In this document: piece by piece, positions 1-8,217 of the stretch
Position numbering within the stretch: position 1 is the first letter of the stretch
Layout of the letters: each line of letters starts with the position of its first letter
Assembly (NCBI RefSeq): GCF_020687545.1
Contig: NZ_JAJEQX010000009.1
Coordinates: 1 to 64,000 of the forward strand
Source of the DNA: Ruminococcus turbiniformis
GTDB taxonomy: Bacteria; Bacillota; Clostridia; Lachnospirales; Lachnospiraceae
Direction: 5' to 3'
DNA: 64,000 nucleotides
Position numbers and translations under genes: made by a program
Notes under the pieces: generated by a model
What the model saw: the letters and a program-made list of their open reading frames with translations, nothing else
What the model was told of the DNA's origin: nothing
Databases searched by the model: none

Positions 1-208
1 TGAAACACCACAAGGGTGTACCAAATGCCGTGAAAAGCACGGCAGTAAATAATGAAACACCACAAGGGTGTACCAAATGCCGTGAAAAGCACGGCAGTAA
101 ATAATGAAACACCACAAGGGTGTACCAAATGCCGTGAAAAGCACGGCAGTAAATAATGAAACACCACAAGGGTGTACCATATGCCGTAAAAAACGCGGCA
201 GGAATCAA
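1..208. repeat. Tandem array of 52-bp double-hairpin repeats (4 copies, cut by window edge)
   Basis: Four head-to-tail copies start at 1, 53, 105 and 157. The first three are identical; the fourth has several substitutions. Each unit holds two small inverted repeats: ACACC-ACAAG-GGTGT, and TGCCGTG-AAAAG-CACGGCA. The array ends about 15 bases before the araD start and may extend upstream of the window. The period is not a multiple of three. Open frames of about 35 codons (52-156, 104-211) read one unit in one frame and the next unit in another, but no ribosome binding site precedes them, so I treat the array as non-coding RNA/DNA structure. Confidence 0.9.
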
Positions 209-225
209 TGAAAGGAGAATGAGTG

Positions 226-924
226 ATGCTGGAACAACTGAAAAAAGAAGTGTATGAGGCAAACATGCTGCTTCCCAAGTATGGACTTGTGACATTTACG
301 TGGGGAAATGTAAGCGGTATCGACCGTGAAAGCGGTCTGTTTGTCATCAAGCCGAGCGGTGTGGAGTACGATATGCTGACTCCGGATGACATGGTCGTAG
401 TAGATCTTGAAGGAAATAAGGTGGAGGGAAAATATAATCCGTCCTCTGACACACCGACTCACATGGTGCTTTACAACCGATTCCCGAATATCGGCGGAGT
501 AGTTCACACACATTCTGAGTGGGCGACGAGCTGGGCGCAGGCGGGAAGAGACATTCCGTGTTACGGTACAACTCATGCAGACTATATGTATGGAGAGATT
601 CCATGCGTGAGAAATCTGACAAAGGAAGAGATTGAGGATGCCTATGAGAAAAACACAGGTGTGCTGATTGCGGACGAGTTTGAGGCGCGGAAGAAAGATT
701 ACATCGCGGTTCCGTCCGTGCTCTGCAAGAATCACGGTGTATTCACATGGGGCAAGGATGCGCACGAGGCTGTGCACAATGCGGTTGTGACAGAGGAAGT
801 CGCGAAGATGGCTGCTCACTGCGAGGCGATCAATCCGGACGTGCAGCCGGCGCCGCAGGAGCTGCAGGATAAGCACTACTACAGAAAACACGGAGCAAAC
901 GCATATTACGGACAGAACGTATAG
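226..924 (+). CDS. araD: L-ribulose-5-phosphate 4-epimerase
   Basis: Converts L-ribulose 5-phosphate to D-xylulose 5-phosphate, the last step linking arabinose to the pentose phosphate pathway; cytoplasmic, class II aldolase fold. The 232-aa product has the family length. The expected metal and catalytic ligands are visible: Asp75, the HTHS pair His94/His96 and His170 in KNHGVF, at almost the same positions as in the E. coli enzyme. The ATG at 226 is preferred over the adjoining in-frame GTG at 223 because AAAGGAG at 211-217 is well spaced from it. It lies directly behind the 52-bp repeat array and 132 bp ahead of araA. Confidence 0.95.
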   Translation: MLEQLKKEVYEANMLLPKYGLVTFTWGNVSGIDRESGLFVIKPSGVEYDMLTPDDMVVVDLEGNKVEGKYNPSSDTPTHMVLYNRFPNIGGVVHTHSEWATSWAQAGRDIPCYGTTHADYMYGEIPCVRNLTKEEIEDAYEKNTGVLIADEFEARKKDYIAVPSVLCKNHGVFTWGKDAHEAVHNAVVTEEVAKMAAHCEAINPDVQPAPQELQDKHYYRKHGANAYYGQNV

Positions 925-1056
925 TAAAGGCGGCATACGAAAAGATAAACTATACCGTGAGATAATATAAAGAAATCTATAGAAACTTTTTAAGTTTATT
1001 TATAGTAAAAAAATAGTAAAACAAACAAAAACATTTCATAACAGGAGGAAACAAAA

Positions 1057-2556
1057 ATGTTAAAAAGAAAAGATTATAAGTTCTGGTTCTGCACAGGATC
1101 ACAGGACCTTTACGGAGAGGAGTGTCTGGCCCACGTAGCAGAGCATTCCAGAATCATTGTGGACAAACTCAACGAGTCCGGAATTCTTCCCTATGAGATC
1201 GTGCTCAAACCGACCATGATTACAAATGAAGTGATCAGAAAAACATTCAATGAGGCGAACATGGACGAGAACTGTGCGGGAGTTATCACATGGATGCACA
1301 CATTCTCTCCGGCAAAATCATGGATTCTCGGACTTCAGGAGTACAGAAAACCGCTGCTTCACCTGCACACACAGTTTAATGTGGAAATTCCGTATGACAC
1401 CATTGACATGGACTTCATGAACGAGAACCAGTCTGCGCACGGCGGACGTGAGTACGGCCATGTGTTTACACGTCTCGGAATCGAGAGAAAAGTTGTAGTC
1501 GGACACTGGTCAGATGAAAATGTACAGAAGAAGATCGCTTCCTGGATGCGCACAGCGGTAGGTGTTGTGGAGAGCAGCCACGTGCGTGTCATGAGAGTTG
1601 CGGACAACATGAGAAACGTAGCGGTTACAGAGGGCGACAAGGTAGAGGCTCAGATCAAATTCGGATGGGAAGTGGACGCTTACCCGGTAAATGAAGTTGT
1701 AGAGGCTGTAAACGCTGTGTCCGAGAGCGATGTAAAGGCTCTGACAGACGAGTACTATGACACATACAACATCCTTCTCGAGGGCAGAGATCCGGAAGAG
1801 TTCCGCCGCCATGTTGCAGTACAGGCACAGATCGAGATAGGATTTGAGAGATTCCTTGAGGAGAACAACTACCAGGCGATCGTAACACACTTCGGAGATC
1901 TGGGCGGATTAAAACAGCTTCCGGGTCTGGCAATGCAGAGACTGATGCAGAAAGGCTACGGTTTCGGCGCAGAGGGAGACTGGAAGACAGCTGCCATGGT
2001 ACGCATCATGAAGATCATGACAGAAGGAATGAAAGATGCAAAGGGAACTTCCTTCATGGAAGACTACACATACAACCTTGTTCCGGGCAAAGAGGGAATC
2101 CTTCAGTCCCACATGCTTGAAGTGTGCCCGACGATCGCGGACGGCCCGATCAGCATCAAGGTAAAACCGCTCTCCATGGGAGACAGAGAAGATCCGGCAA
2201 GACTGGTGTTCACATCCAAGACAGGACCGGCAGTGGCAACTTCCCTCATTGACCTGGGAGACCGTTTCCGCCTGATCATCAATGATGTAAACTGCAAGAA
2301 GACAGAGAAAGAGATGCCGAACCTTCCGGTTGCTACAGCATTCTGGACACCGGAGCCGAACCTTCAGACAGGAGCTGAGGCATGGATTCTCTGCGGCGGC
2401 GCACATCACACAGCGTTCTCCTATGACCTGACATCCGAGCAGATGGGAGACTGGGCTGCGGCTATGGGTATCGAGGCTGTTTACATTGACAGAGATACAA
2501 CGATCCGCGGACTGAAAAACGAGCTCAGATGGAATGAGATCGCCTTCAGAAAATAG
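1057..2556 (+). CDS. araA: L-arabinose isomerase
   Basis: Isomerises L-arabinose to L-ribulose, the first catabolic step; manganese-dependent and cytoplasmic. The 499-aa length matches the family (about 500). The four metal/catalytic positions are recognisable in order: the Glu in FGAEGDWK, the Glu in MEDYTYN, the His in LQSHMLEV and the His in GGAHHTAFS. AGGAGG at 1042-1047 sets the ATG at 1057. The 132-bp gap from araD is AT-rich with no clear terminator, so co-transcription with araD is likely. A strong terminator follows at about 2574-2600. Confidence 0.97.
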   Translation: MLKRKDYKFWFCTGSQDLYGEECLAHVAEHSRIIVDKLNESGILPYEIVLKPTMITNEVIRKTFNEANMDENCAGVITWMHTFSPAKSWILGLQEYRKPLLHLHTQFNVEIPYDTIDMDFMNENQSAHGGREYGHVFTRLGIERKVVVGHWSDENVQKKIASWMRTAVGVVESSHVRVMRVADNMRNVAVTEGDKVEAQIKFGWEVDAYPVNEVVEAVNAVSESDVKALTDEYYDTYNILLEGRDPEEFRRHVAVQAQIEIGFERFLEENNYQAIVTHFGDLGGLKQLPGLAMQRLMQKGYGFGAEGDWKTAAMVRIMKIMTEGMKDAKGTSFMEDYTYNLVPGKEGILQSHMLEVCPTIADGPISIKVKPLSMGDREDPARLVFTSKTGPAVATSLIDLGDRFRLIINDVNCKKTEKEMPNLPVATAFWTPEPNLQTGAEAWILCGGAHHTAFSYDLTSEQMGDWAAAMGIEAVYIDRDTTIRGLKNELRWNEIAFRK

Positions 2557-2571
2557 AGATAACAGAAGAAA

Positions 2572-2600
2572 GGGACGTGACGTGATTCATGTCCCTTTTT
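2572..2600 (+). terminator. Rho-independent terminator after araA
   Basis: AAGGGACGTGA pairs across a short loop with TTCATGTCCCTT and is followed by a T run. It separates araDA from ddh. Confidence 0.8.
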
Positions 2601-2615
2601 GAGAGAGAAATTCCA

Positions 2616-2644
2616 TTGCAAACGGGCTTTTCTGACTGTATAAT
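2616..2644 (+). promoter_or_regulatory. Sigma-A type promoter for ddh
   Basis: TTGCAA (2616-2621) and TATAAT (2639-2644) with a 17-bp spacer, just after the araA terminator and 40 bp before the ddh start. It implies that ddh is expressed independently of arabinose. Confidence 0.75.
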
Positions 2645-2684
2645 AGCAGAGTATCACAGAAAATCAGTAAAGGAGCAATCGAAT

Positions 2685-3671
2685 ATGAGTATCAGAATCG
2701 GTATTATCGGCTATGGAAATCTTGGAAAAGGCGTAGAGTGCGCCATAAAGCAGAATCCGGACATGGAGCTTGCGGCTGTGTTTACCCGCAGAGATCCGAA
2801 AGGCGTAAACATCCTGACAGAAGGAGTTCCGGTGTGCGCGGTCGCGGACGTGGCTGAGTGGAAAGACAAAATTGACGTCATGATCCTCTGCGGAGGAAGC
2901 GCTTTCGATCTGCCGGAGCAGACTCCGGAATTTGCGCGTATGTTCAATGTGATCGACAGCTTTGACACCCACGCCCGCATCCCGGAGCATTTTGCAAACG
3001 TGGACGCTGCGGCAAAAGAAGGCGGAAAAGTGGCGATTATTTCCGTGGGCTGGGATCCGGGACTGTTCTCGCTGAACCGTCTGTATGCCAATGCGATCCT
3101 TCCGGACGGAAGCGATTATACGTTCTGGGGAAGAGGAGTCAGCCAGGGCCATTCAGACGCTGTGCGCAGAGTGGACGGGGTAAAAGACGCGAAACAGTAT
3201 ACGATCCCTGTGGAGAGTGCCCTTGAAGCAGTGAGAAGCGGGAAAAACCCGGAGCTTTCAACAAGAGAAAAGCACACAAGAGAGTGCTTTGTTGTTCTGG
3301 AGGAAGGCGCAGACGCGGCAAAAGTCGAGGAAGAGATTAAGACAATGCCGAACTATTTTGCAGACTATGACACAACGGTACACTTTATCAGTGAAGAAGA
3401 GTTAAAGAAAAACCACAGCGGAATTCCGCACGGCGGATTCGTGTTAAGAAGCGGACGCACCGGATGGGAAGGGGAAAACTCTCATCTGATCGAGTACAGC
3501 TTAAAGCTGGATTCCAACCCGGAATTCACCTCATCCGTGCTCGTGGCATATGCCCGCGCCGCATACCGCCTTTCCGGCGAGGAACAGAGCGGATGCCGCA
3601 CAGTATTTGATATCGCTCCGGCATACTTAAGTGCAAAGAGCCCGGAGGAACTTCGCAGGACAATGCTGTAA
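2685..3671 (+). CDS. ddh: meso-Diaminopimelate D-dehydrogenase
   Basis: NADPH-dependent enzyme that makes meso-diaminopimelate directly from tetrahydrodipicolinate, supplying lysine and peptidoglycan. The 328-aa product opens with a Rossmann motif (GIIGYGNLGKG) and keeps family segments such as SVGWDPGLFSLNR and FWGRGVSQGHSDA. The reading frame is open upstream to 2589, but the ATG at 2685 is chosen because AAAGGAG sits at 2669-2674 and the encoded sequence then begins with the Rossmann strand. The gene has its own promoter and lies between araA and the FGGY kinase without a pathway link to them, which suggests insertion into an arabinose cluster. Confidence 0.95.
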   Translation: MSIRIGIIGYGNLGKGVECAIKQNPDMELAAVFTRRDPKGVNILTEGVPVCAVADVAEWKDKIDVMILCGGSAFDLPEQTPEFARMFNVIDSFDTHARIPEHFANVDAAAKEGGKVAIISVGWDPGLFSLNRLYANAILPDGSDYTFWGRGVSQGHSDAVRRVDGVKDAKQYTIPVESALEAVRSGKNPELSTREKHTRECFVVLEEGADAAKVEEEIKTMPNYFADYDTTVHFISEEELKKNHSGIPHGGFVLRSGRTGWEGENSHLIEYSLKLDSNPEFTSSVLVAYARAAYRLSGEEQSGCRTVFDIAPAYLSAKSPEELRRTML

Positions 3672-3775
3672 AATGGCTGAAAAGCCGGGGAAAAACAAGA
3701 TGCATCGCGGATGCCGTGCGAAAACGGTAAAATGACGATGCCGCAAATGAAAGAATATAAAGGAGGAGTGCACTT

Positions 3776-5380
3776 ATGCAGAACAAAGAAGAGATCAGAG
3801 AGCTGATCAGCGCAGGCCGGGCGATTCTCGGAATCGAACTCGGCTCTACAAGAATCAAAGGCGTGCTCATCGGCGAGGACAGAGCCCCCATCGCTTCGGG
3901 AAGCTACGAGTGGGAGAACAAGCTGGTCAACCACATCTGGACTTATGATATCGAGGATGTTTGGAAAGGACTTCAGGGATGCTACAGTGATCTTGTAAAA
4001 GACGTGGAGGAACAGTACGGCGTACAGCTGAAAAAGCTTGCCGCCATCGGAGTAAGCGCCATGATGCACGGCTATCTTGCGTTTGGCGGGGATGATGAGC
4101 TTCTCGTTCCCTTCCGTACATGGAGAAACACGATCACAGGAGAGGCAGCGGAGAAGCTCTCGGCTCTGTTTTCTTACAATATACCCCAGCGCTGGAGTAT
4201 TGCCCACCTGTACCAGGCGATCTTAAACGGGGAGGATCATGTTGCAGACGTGCGCTTCTTTACGACACTTGCAGGTTACATCCACTGGAAACTGACCGGA
4301 GAAAAAGTGATCGGAAACGGCGACGCGTCAGGAATGTTCCCGATCGATATCGCTACAAAAGATTACGACAGCAGAATGCTGGATCAGTTTGACGAGCTTG
4401 TTGCGGACAAGGGATATCCGTGGAAGATCCGCGAGCTGCTCCCGAAAGTGCTTCTGGCAGGCGAGGACGCCGGAAAAGTGACGGAAGAGGGCGCAAGACT
4501 CCTTGACCCGACCGGAAATCTTGAAGCGGGAATTCCGATGTGTCCGCCGGAAGGAGACGCAGGAACCGGAATGACTGCCACAAACAGTGTGGAAGTGAGA
4601 ACCGGAAACGTATCCGCGGGAACAAGCGTATTTGCGATGACGGTTCTCGAGAAAGACCTGTCAAAACCTTACGAGGAGATCGACATGGTGACAACTCCCG
4701 CGGGAGATCTGGTAGCCATGGTGCACTGCAACAACTGTACGTCTGATCTGAATGCATGGGTTGGTCTGTTCCGTGAATTTGCGGAGAGCTTCGGCATGGA
4801 AGTGGATATGAACAAGCTGTTCGGTACACTGTACAACAAGGCGCTGGAAGGAGATCCGGACTGCGGCGGACTGCTTGCGTACAACTATTTCTCCGGCGAG
4901 ACGATCACGGGATTCGACGAGGGACGCCCGCTGTTCGTTCGTTCTCCTGAGAGCAAGTTCAATCTGGCGAACTTTATGCGTGTTCATCTGTGTACTTCAC
5001 TGGGAGCGCTTAAGACAGGAATGGACATCCTTCTGAAGCAGGAGGACGTAAAACTTGACCGCATGATGGGCCACGGCGGACTCTTCAAGACGAAAGGCGT
5101 CGGACAGAGAATCCTTGCCGCAGCCATCGACACTCCGGTGTGCGTTATGGAGACAGCCGGAGAGGGCGGCGCATGGGGAATCGCTCTTCTGGCAGATTAC
5201 CTTGTCAGAAAGGATGAGGGTGAAAGCCTGACGGATTACCTCAACAATAAAGTATTCGGTGACACGGAAGGAACAGTGATGGATCCGGTTGCCGAGGATG
5301 TTGACGGATACGAGAAATTTATGGAGACATACAAGAAAGGTCTTGCCATCGAGAGGGCGGCAGTGGATGCCGGAATCTGA
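3776..5380 (+). CDS. araB: FGGY-family carbohydrate kinase, probable L-ribulokinase
   Basis: Expected to phosphorylate L-ribulose with ATP, giving the AraD substrate. The 534-aa protein shows FGGY/actin-fold landmarks: a phosphate-1 loop ([11 protein letters not shown], about residue 19), a central [11 protein letters not shown] segment, a second phosphate motif ([12 protein letters not shown]) and an adenosine-site stretch ([12 protein letters not shown]). The sugar is inferred mainly from the araD-araA neighbourhood; sequence alone would also allow a xylulokinase-like activity. GGAGG precedes the ATG by about 10 bases. A clear terminator follows at 5415-5449. Confidence 0.85.
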   Translation: MQNKEEIRELISAGRAILGIELGSTRIKGVLIGEDRAPIASGSYEWENKLVNHIWTYDIEDVWKGLQGCYSDLVKDVEEQYGVQLKKLAAIGVSAMMHGYLAFGGDDELLVPFRTWRNTITGEAAEKLSALFSYNIPQRWSIAHLYQAILNGEDHVADVRFFTTLAGYIHWKLTGEKVIGNGDASGMFPIDIATKDYDSRMLDQFDELVADKGYPWKIRELLPKVLLAGEDAGKVTEEGARLLDPTGNLEAGIPMCPPEGDAGTGMTATNSVEVRTGNVSAGTSVFAMTVLEKDLSKPYEEIDMVTTPAGDLVAMVHCNNCTSDLNAWVGLFREFAESFGMEVDMNKLFGTLYNKALEGDPDCGGLLAYNYFSGETITGFDEGRPLFVRSPESKFNLANFMRVHLCTSLGALKTGMDILLKQEDVKLDRMMGHGGLFKTKGVGQRILAAAIDTPVCVMETAGEGGAWGIALLADYLVRKDEGESLTDYLNNKVFGDTEGTVMDPVAEDVDGYEKFMETYKKGLAIERAAVDAGI

Positions 5381-5414
5381 GATAAGGCGATCTGAGATAA
5401 GATGAGATAAGGCG

Positions 5415-5449
5415 AAAGGAGCGCAGGTGCAAAACCGGCGCTCCTTTTA
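5415..5449 (+). terminator. Terminator after the FGGY kinase
   Basis: AAAGGAGCGC (5415-5424) pairs with GCGCTCCTTTT (5438-5448), a GC-rich stem followed by a short T tract. It ends the arabinose region ahead of the convergent aroA gene. Confidence 0.8.
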
Positions 5450-5541
5450 TAGCCTGAGAAGCGGTAATATGCCTGAGAAGCAGGCGCGGACTTCTGTTTT
5501 ATTCCCGCGAGCAACGAGCCAAGCGGACAAGTTCATTTGAC

Positions 5542-6831
5542 TTACAGCAGATCCTCAAATGTATCGTAAAACGTCGGATAGGACACGTCTACGCAGTGGC
5601 TGTCCAGGATCTTTGTGTTGCCTTCCGCCACAAGCGCCGCGATGCTGAACGCCATTGCGATCCGGTGGTCGAGAAGGGTGTGGATGGCGGCGCCCTTTAA
5701 TTTTCCGCCGTTTATGACCATTCCGTCGGAAGTGGGAGTCACGTCGCATCCCATTGCCTTTAGGTTGTCTGTGACCGTCTCGATCCGGTCGGTTTCCTTT
5801 ACTTTCAGTTCGGCCGCATCTTTTATGACTGTTGTGCCTTCCGCGACGGCAGCCATGACTGCGATCATCGGAATCTCGTCGATGAGGGCCGGGATGATGT
5901 CGCCCTCCACTGTGACACCGTGGAGACGGCTTGTTCTTACGAGCACATCTGCAATTTTTTCTCCCCCTTCCGTGCGCTCATTGAGAAGGGAGATATCTCC
6001 GCCCATATCCTCGCATACTTTCAGAAAACCTGCCCGGGTCGGGTTGATGCCTACATTTTCCACGAGAACCTCAGAGTCCGGTGCGATCAGCCCGGCCGCA
6101 ATAAAGTATGCGGCTGACGAAATATCACCAGGTACCGTGATTTTCTGTGCGGACAGTTCGTTCCCCGGGATGATCGTGGCCGTGGCTTTTGTGCTTCCGA
6201 TGTCATGGACGGAGCGGATATCTGCGCCGAATTCTCTCAGCATCAGCTCTGTATGATTGCGGGAGAGAGAGGGCTCTGTGACGGCTGTTTCTCCGTCGGC
6301 ATACAGCCCGGCCAGAAGAATGCACGATTTTACCTGGGCGGACGCAACAGGGGATTCATAGTGAATGCCGTGAAGCGTTCCCGGTGTGATATAGAGGGGC
6401 GCGCAGCCGTTTCTTAATATACTGGACACATGAGCTCCCATCTGTGTGAGGGGATCTATGATCCGCTTCATCGGACGGGAGTTTAAAGATTCATCTCCCG
6501 AGAGCTTGGAGTCAAAGGGCTGTCCTGCAAGAATGCCGGACAGAAGCCGGGTTGTTGTACCGCTGTTTCCCACATCGAGGATCTCTGAGGGAGCTGACAG
6601 GCCGTGAAGCCCTCTGCCGTGTACAAGCACGGTGGATCCGTTTTCCTCGATCTCAATCCCCATTTTCCGGAAACAGCGGATTGTGGCAAGGCAGTCCGCC
6701 CCCATCAGATAGTTGTGGATCTCTGTGGTGCCCTGAGCGAGAGACCCGAACATGACGCTGCGGTGGGAGATGGATTTATCTCCCGGAACGCTCACCTTTC
6801 CTTTCAGCCCTGTAATACTGCTTAATTCCAT
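5542..6831 (-). CDS. aroA: 3-Phosphoshikimate 1-carboxyvinyltransferase (EPSP synthase)
   Basis: Joins shikimate 3-phosphate and phosphoenolpyruvate in the sixth step of chorismate synthesis; cytoplasmic. The 429-aa protein has the N-terminal PGDKSISHR motif at about residues 17-25, the LDVGNSGTTTRLL loop at about 84-96 and the C-terminal LDHRIAMAF motif, so it is full length. The start is preceded by a GGAAGGA site. It lies 20 bp downstream of tyrA on the same strand, so the two form an aromatic amino-acid operon read from the tyrA promoter. Confidence 0.97.
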   Translation of the reverse strand: MELSSITGLKGKVSVPGDKSISHRSVMFGSLAQGTTEIHNYLMGADCLATIRCFRKMGIEIEENGSTVLVHGRGLHGLSAPSEILDVGNSGTTTRLLSGILAGQPFDSKLSGDESLNSRPMKRIIDPLTQMGAHVSSILRNGCAPLYITPGTLHGIHYESPVASAQVKSCILLAGLYADGETAVTEPSLSRNHTELMLREFGADIRSVHDIGSTKATATIIPGNELSAQKITVPGDISSAAYFIAAGLIAPDSEVLVENVGINPTRAGFLKVCEDMGGDISLLNERTEGGEKIADVLVRTSRLHGVTVEGDIIPALIDEIPMIAVMAAVAEGTTVIKDAAELKVKETDRIETVTDNLKAMGCDVTPTSDGMVINGGKLKGAAIHTLLDHRIAMAFSIAALVAEGNTKILDSHCVDVSYPTFYDTFEDLL

Positions 6832-6851
6832 TTGTCTGAATATCCTTCCTT

Positions 6852-7949
6852 CTATATTTCATAGACGACGTAGCGGTATTTCTTCAGCAGGCCCGACGCC
6901 TTTGCGGAAGAATCTTCGTCGTAAAACTCAATGCGGAGCACACCTTCCTCAAATTCTCTGTTGTGGACGATCCCGATATTTTTGATATTGATATTGTTGC
7001 TCGCGAGAATCGTTGCAATGGTGGCGATTCCGCCGGCTTCGTCGATGATGTCGCAGTAGAGTGCAAACTGCTTTTTGATCGGTCCTGCCGAACTGTTCGG
7101 CATGGAGTCTCTGTAATCACGGGACGACTCGAAGAAGGAGTAAAGCGCTTCTTCGTTTCCCGCATCCACCGAGGCGCGTACTCTGCGGAGCGACTCGATA
7201 TAACCGTCGAGAATTTCGGTGATGTTCTCCCTGTTTTTCAGACAGATCTGCTGCCACATGACAGGGGAGGAAGAGGCGATTCTCGTGATATCTTTAAAAC
7301 CGCCGGCAGCCAGAGCTTTCATAAGTCCGTCTTTTGTGTCTGTGTCATGCACATAGTTTACAAGCGCGGCTGCGATGAGATGGGGCAGATGACTGATCGT
7401 CCCTGTGATGTAATCGTGTTCCCGGTAGTCAAGTACAAGCGGGATCGCCTTTAAGGACGCTACAAAATCCCGGTAGCGGCCGACCGTTTCCTGCGGTACC
7501 TTGGAGGTCGGCGTGAGAATATAGTACGCGTTTTCGATCAGATGCGCTTTGGAGTTGGCAAAGCCGCTTTTCTCAGAGCCTGCCATCGGGTGTCCGCCGA
7601 CAAAGCGGTCTTCCAGTCCGAGGGAGATGACTTCTTCGTGAATGGAAGTCTTGACACTTCCCACGTCGCTCAGAAGACATCCGTCACTCATGATTTCTTT
7701 TAATTGTGACAGATATGCAGTATTATAAGAGACCGGCGCGCAGAGGAAAATATAGCTGCATCCTTTGAAATTATCGTCGATGGAGGAGCAGGCTGTGTGA
7801 ATCGTTCCCTCCTGCACCGCCAGCGCCAGTGTCTCTCTGTTCTTGTCAAATGCGATGATTTCACAGTCGGGATAATATGTTCGGACTGCTTTGGCGATGG
7901 AGCCGCCAATGAGTCCGAGCCCGACGAATCCGATTTTTTTTAAATCCAT
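6852..7949 (-). CDS. tyrA: Prephenate dehydrogenase with C-terminal ACT domain
   Basis: Oxidatively decarboxylates prephenate to 4-hydroxyphenylpyruvate for tyrosine synthesis, using NAD(P). The 365-aa protein begins with a Rossmann motif (GFVGLGLIGGSIA, residues 7-19). The catalytic region contains GGHPMAGSEKSG at about 118 and TGTISHLPHL at about 192. The last 75 or so residues (about 290-365) read as an ACT domain, which in this family gives feedback sensing of an aromatic amino acid. The upstream gap to 8218 carries divergent promoters; aroA follows closely. Confidence 0.95.
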   Translation of the reverse strand: MDLKKIGFVGLGLIGGSIAKAVRTYYPDCEIIAFDKNRETLALAVQEGTIHTACSSIDDNFKGCSYIFLCAPVSYNTAYLSQLKEIMSDGCLLSDVGSVKTSIHEEVISLGLEDRFVGGHPMAGSEKSGFANSKAHLIENAYYILTPTSKVPQETVGRYRDFVASLKAIPLVLDYREHDYITGTISHLPHLIAAALVNYVHDTDTKDGLMKALAAGGFKDITRIASSSPVMWQQICLKNRENITEILDGYIESLRRVRASVDAGNEEALYSFFESSRDYRDSMPNSSAGPIKKQFALYCDIIDEAGGIATIATILASNNINIKNIGIVHNREFEEGVLRIEFYDEDSSAKASGLLKKYRYVVYEI

Positions 7950-7987
7950 GGTCAGCGGGGTATCCTTTCCTTAAATTCCATAGAAGT

Positions 7988-8016
7988 ATATTAACACTTT
8001 ACACTGCAAAAGTAAA
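7988..8016 (-). promoter_or_regulatory. Candidate tyrA-aroA promoter
   Basis: On the minus strand, TTTACT (8011-8016) and TAATAT (7988-7993) are 17 bp apart, 39 bp upstream of the tyrA start. The match to consensus is only moderate. Confidence 0.4.
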
Positions 8017-8119
8017 TGGCACTTAAGAGGACAGAAATGCCGCCTGTATATACGTTTGCCGTGCTGGCGCGACCGCACCTGAACCGGCACAAAATATATG
8101 TGAAAAATATATAAAATAG

Positions 8120-8148
8120 TTGTAATCATACCGGAATTTTAGTACAAT
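8120..8148 (+). promoter_or_regulatory. Promoter for the EF-G-like gene
   Basis: TTGTAA (8120-8125) and TACAAT (8143-8148) with a 17-bp spacer, 70 bp before the ATG at 8218. Confidence 0.65.
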
Positions 8149-8217
8149 ATACCCATAGTGTTTGTGTTCGCAGGAAAAGCGGATATAAAGAATAACTACA
8201 TACAAGGAGGCAGCAGC

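Noticed and set aside
1-208. CRISPR array
   Set aside because: The 52-bp units are directly adjacent with no unique spacers, and no cas genes are present.
52-211. Small CxxC peptide genes within the 52-bp repeats
   Set aside because: Open frames exist, but none has a ribosome binding site, and each reads the same unit in two frames, which is expected by chance from the period.
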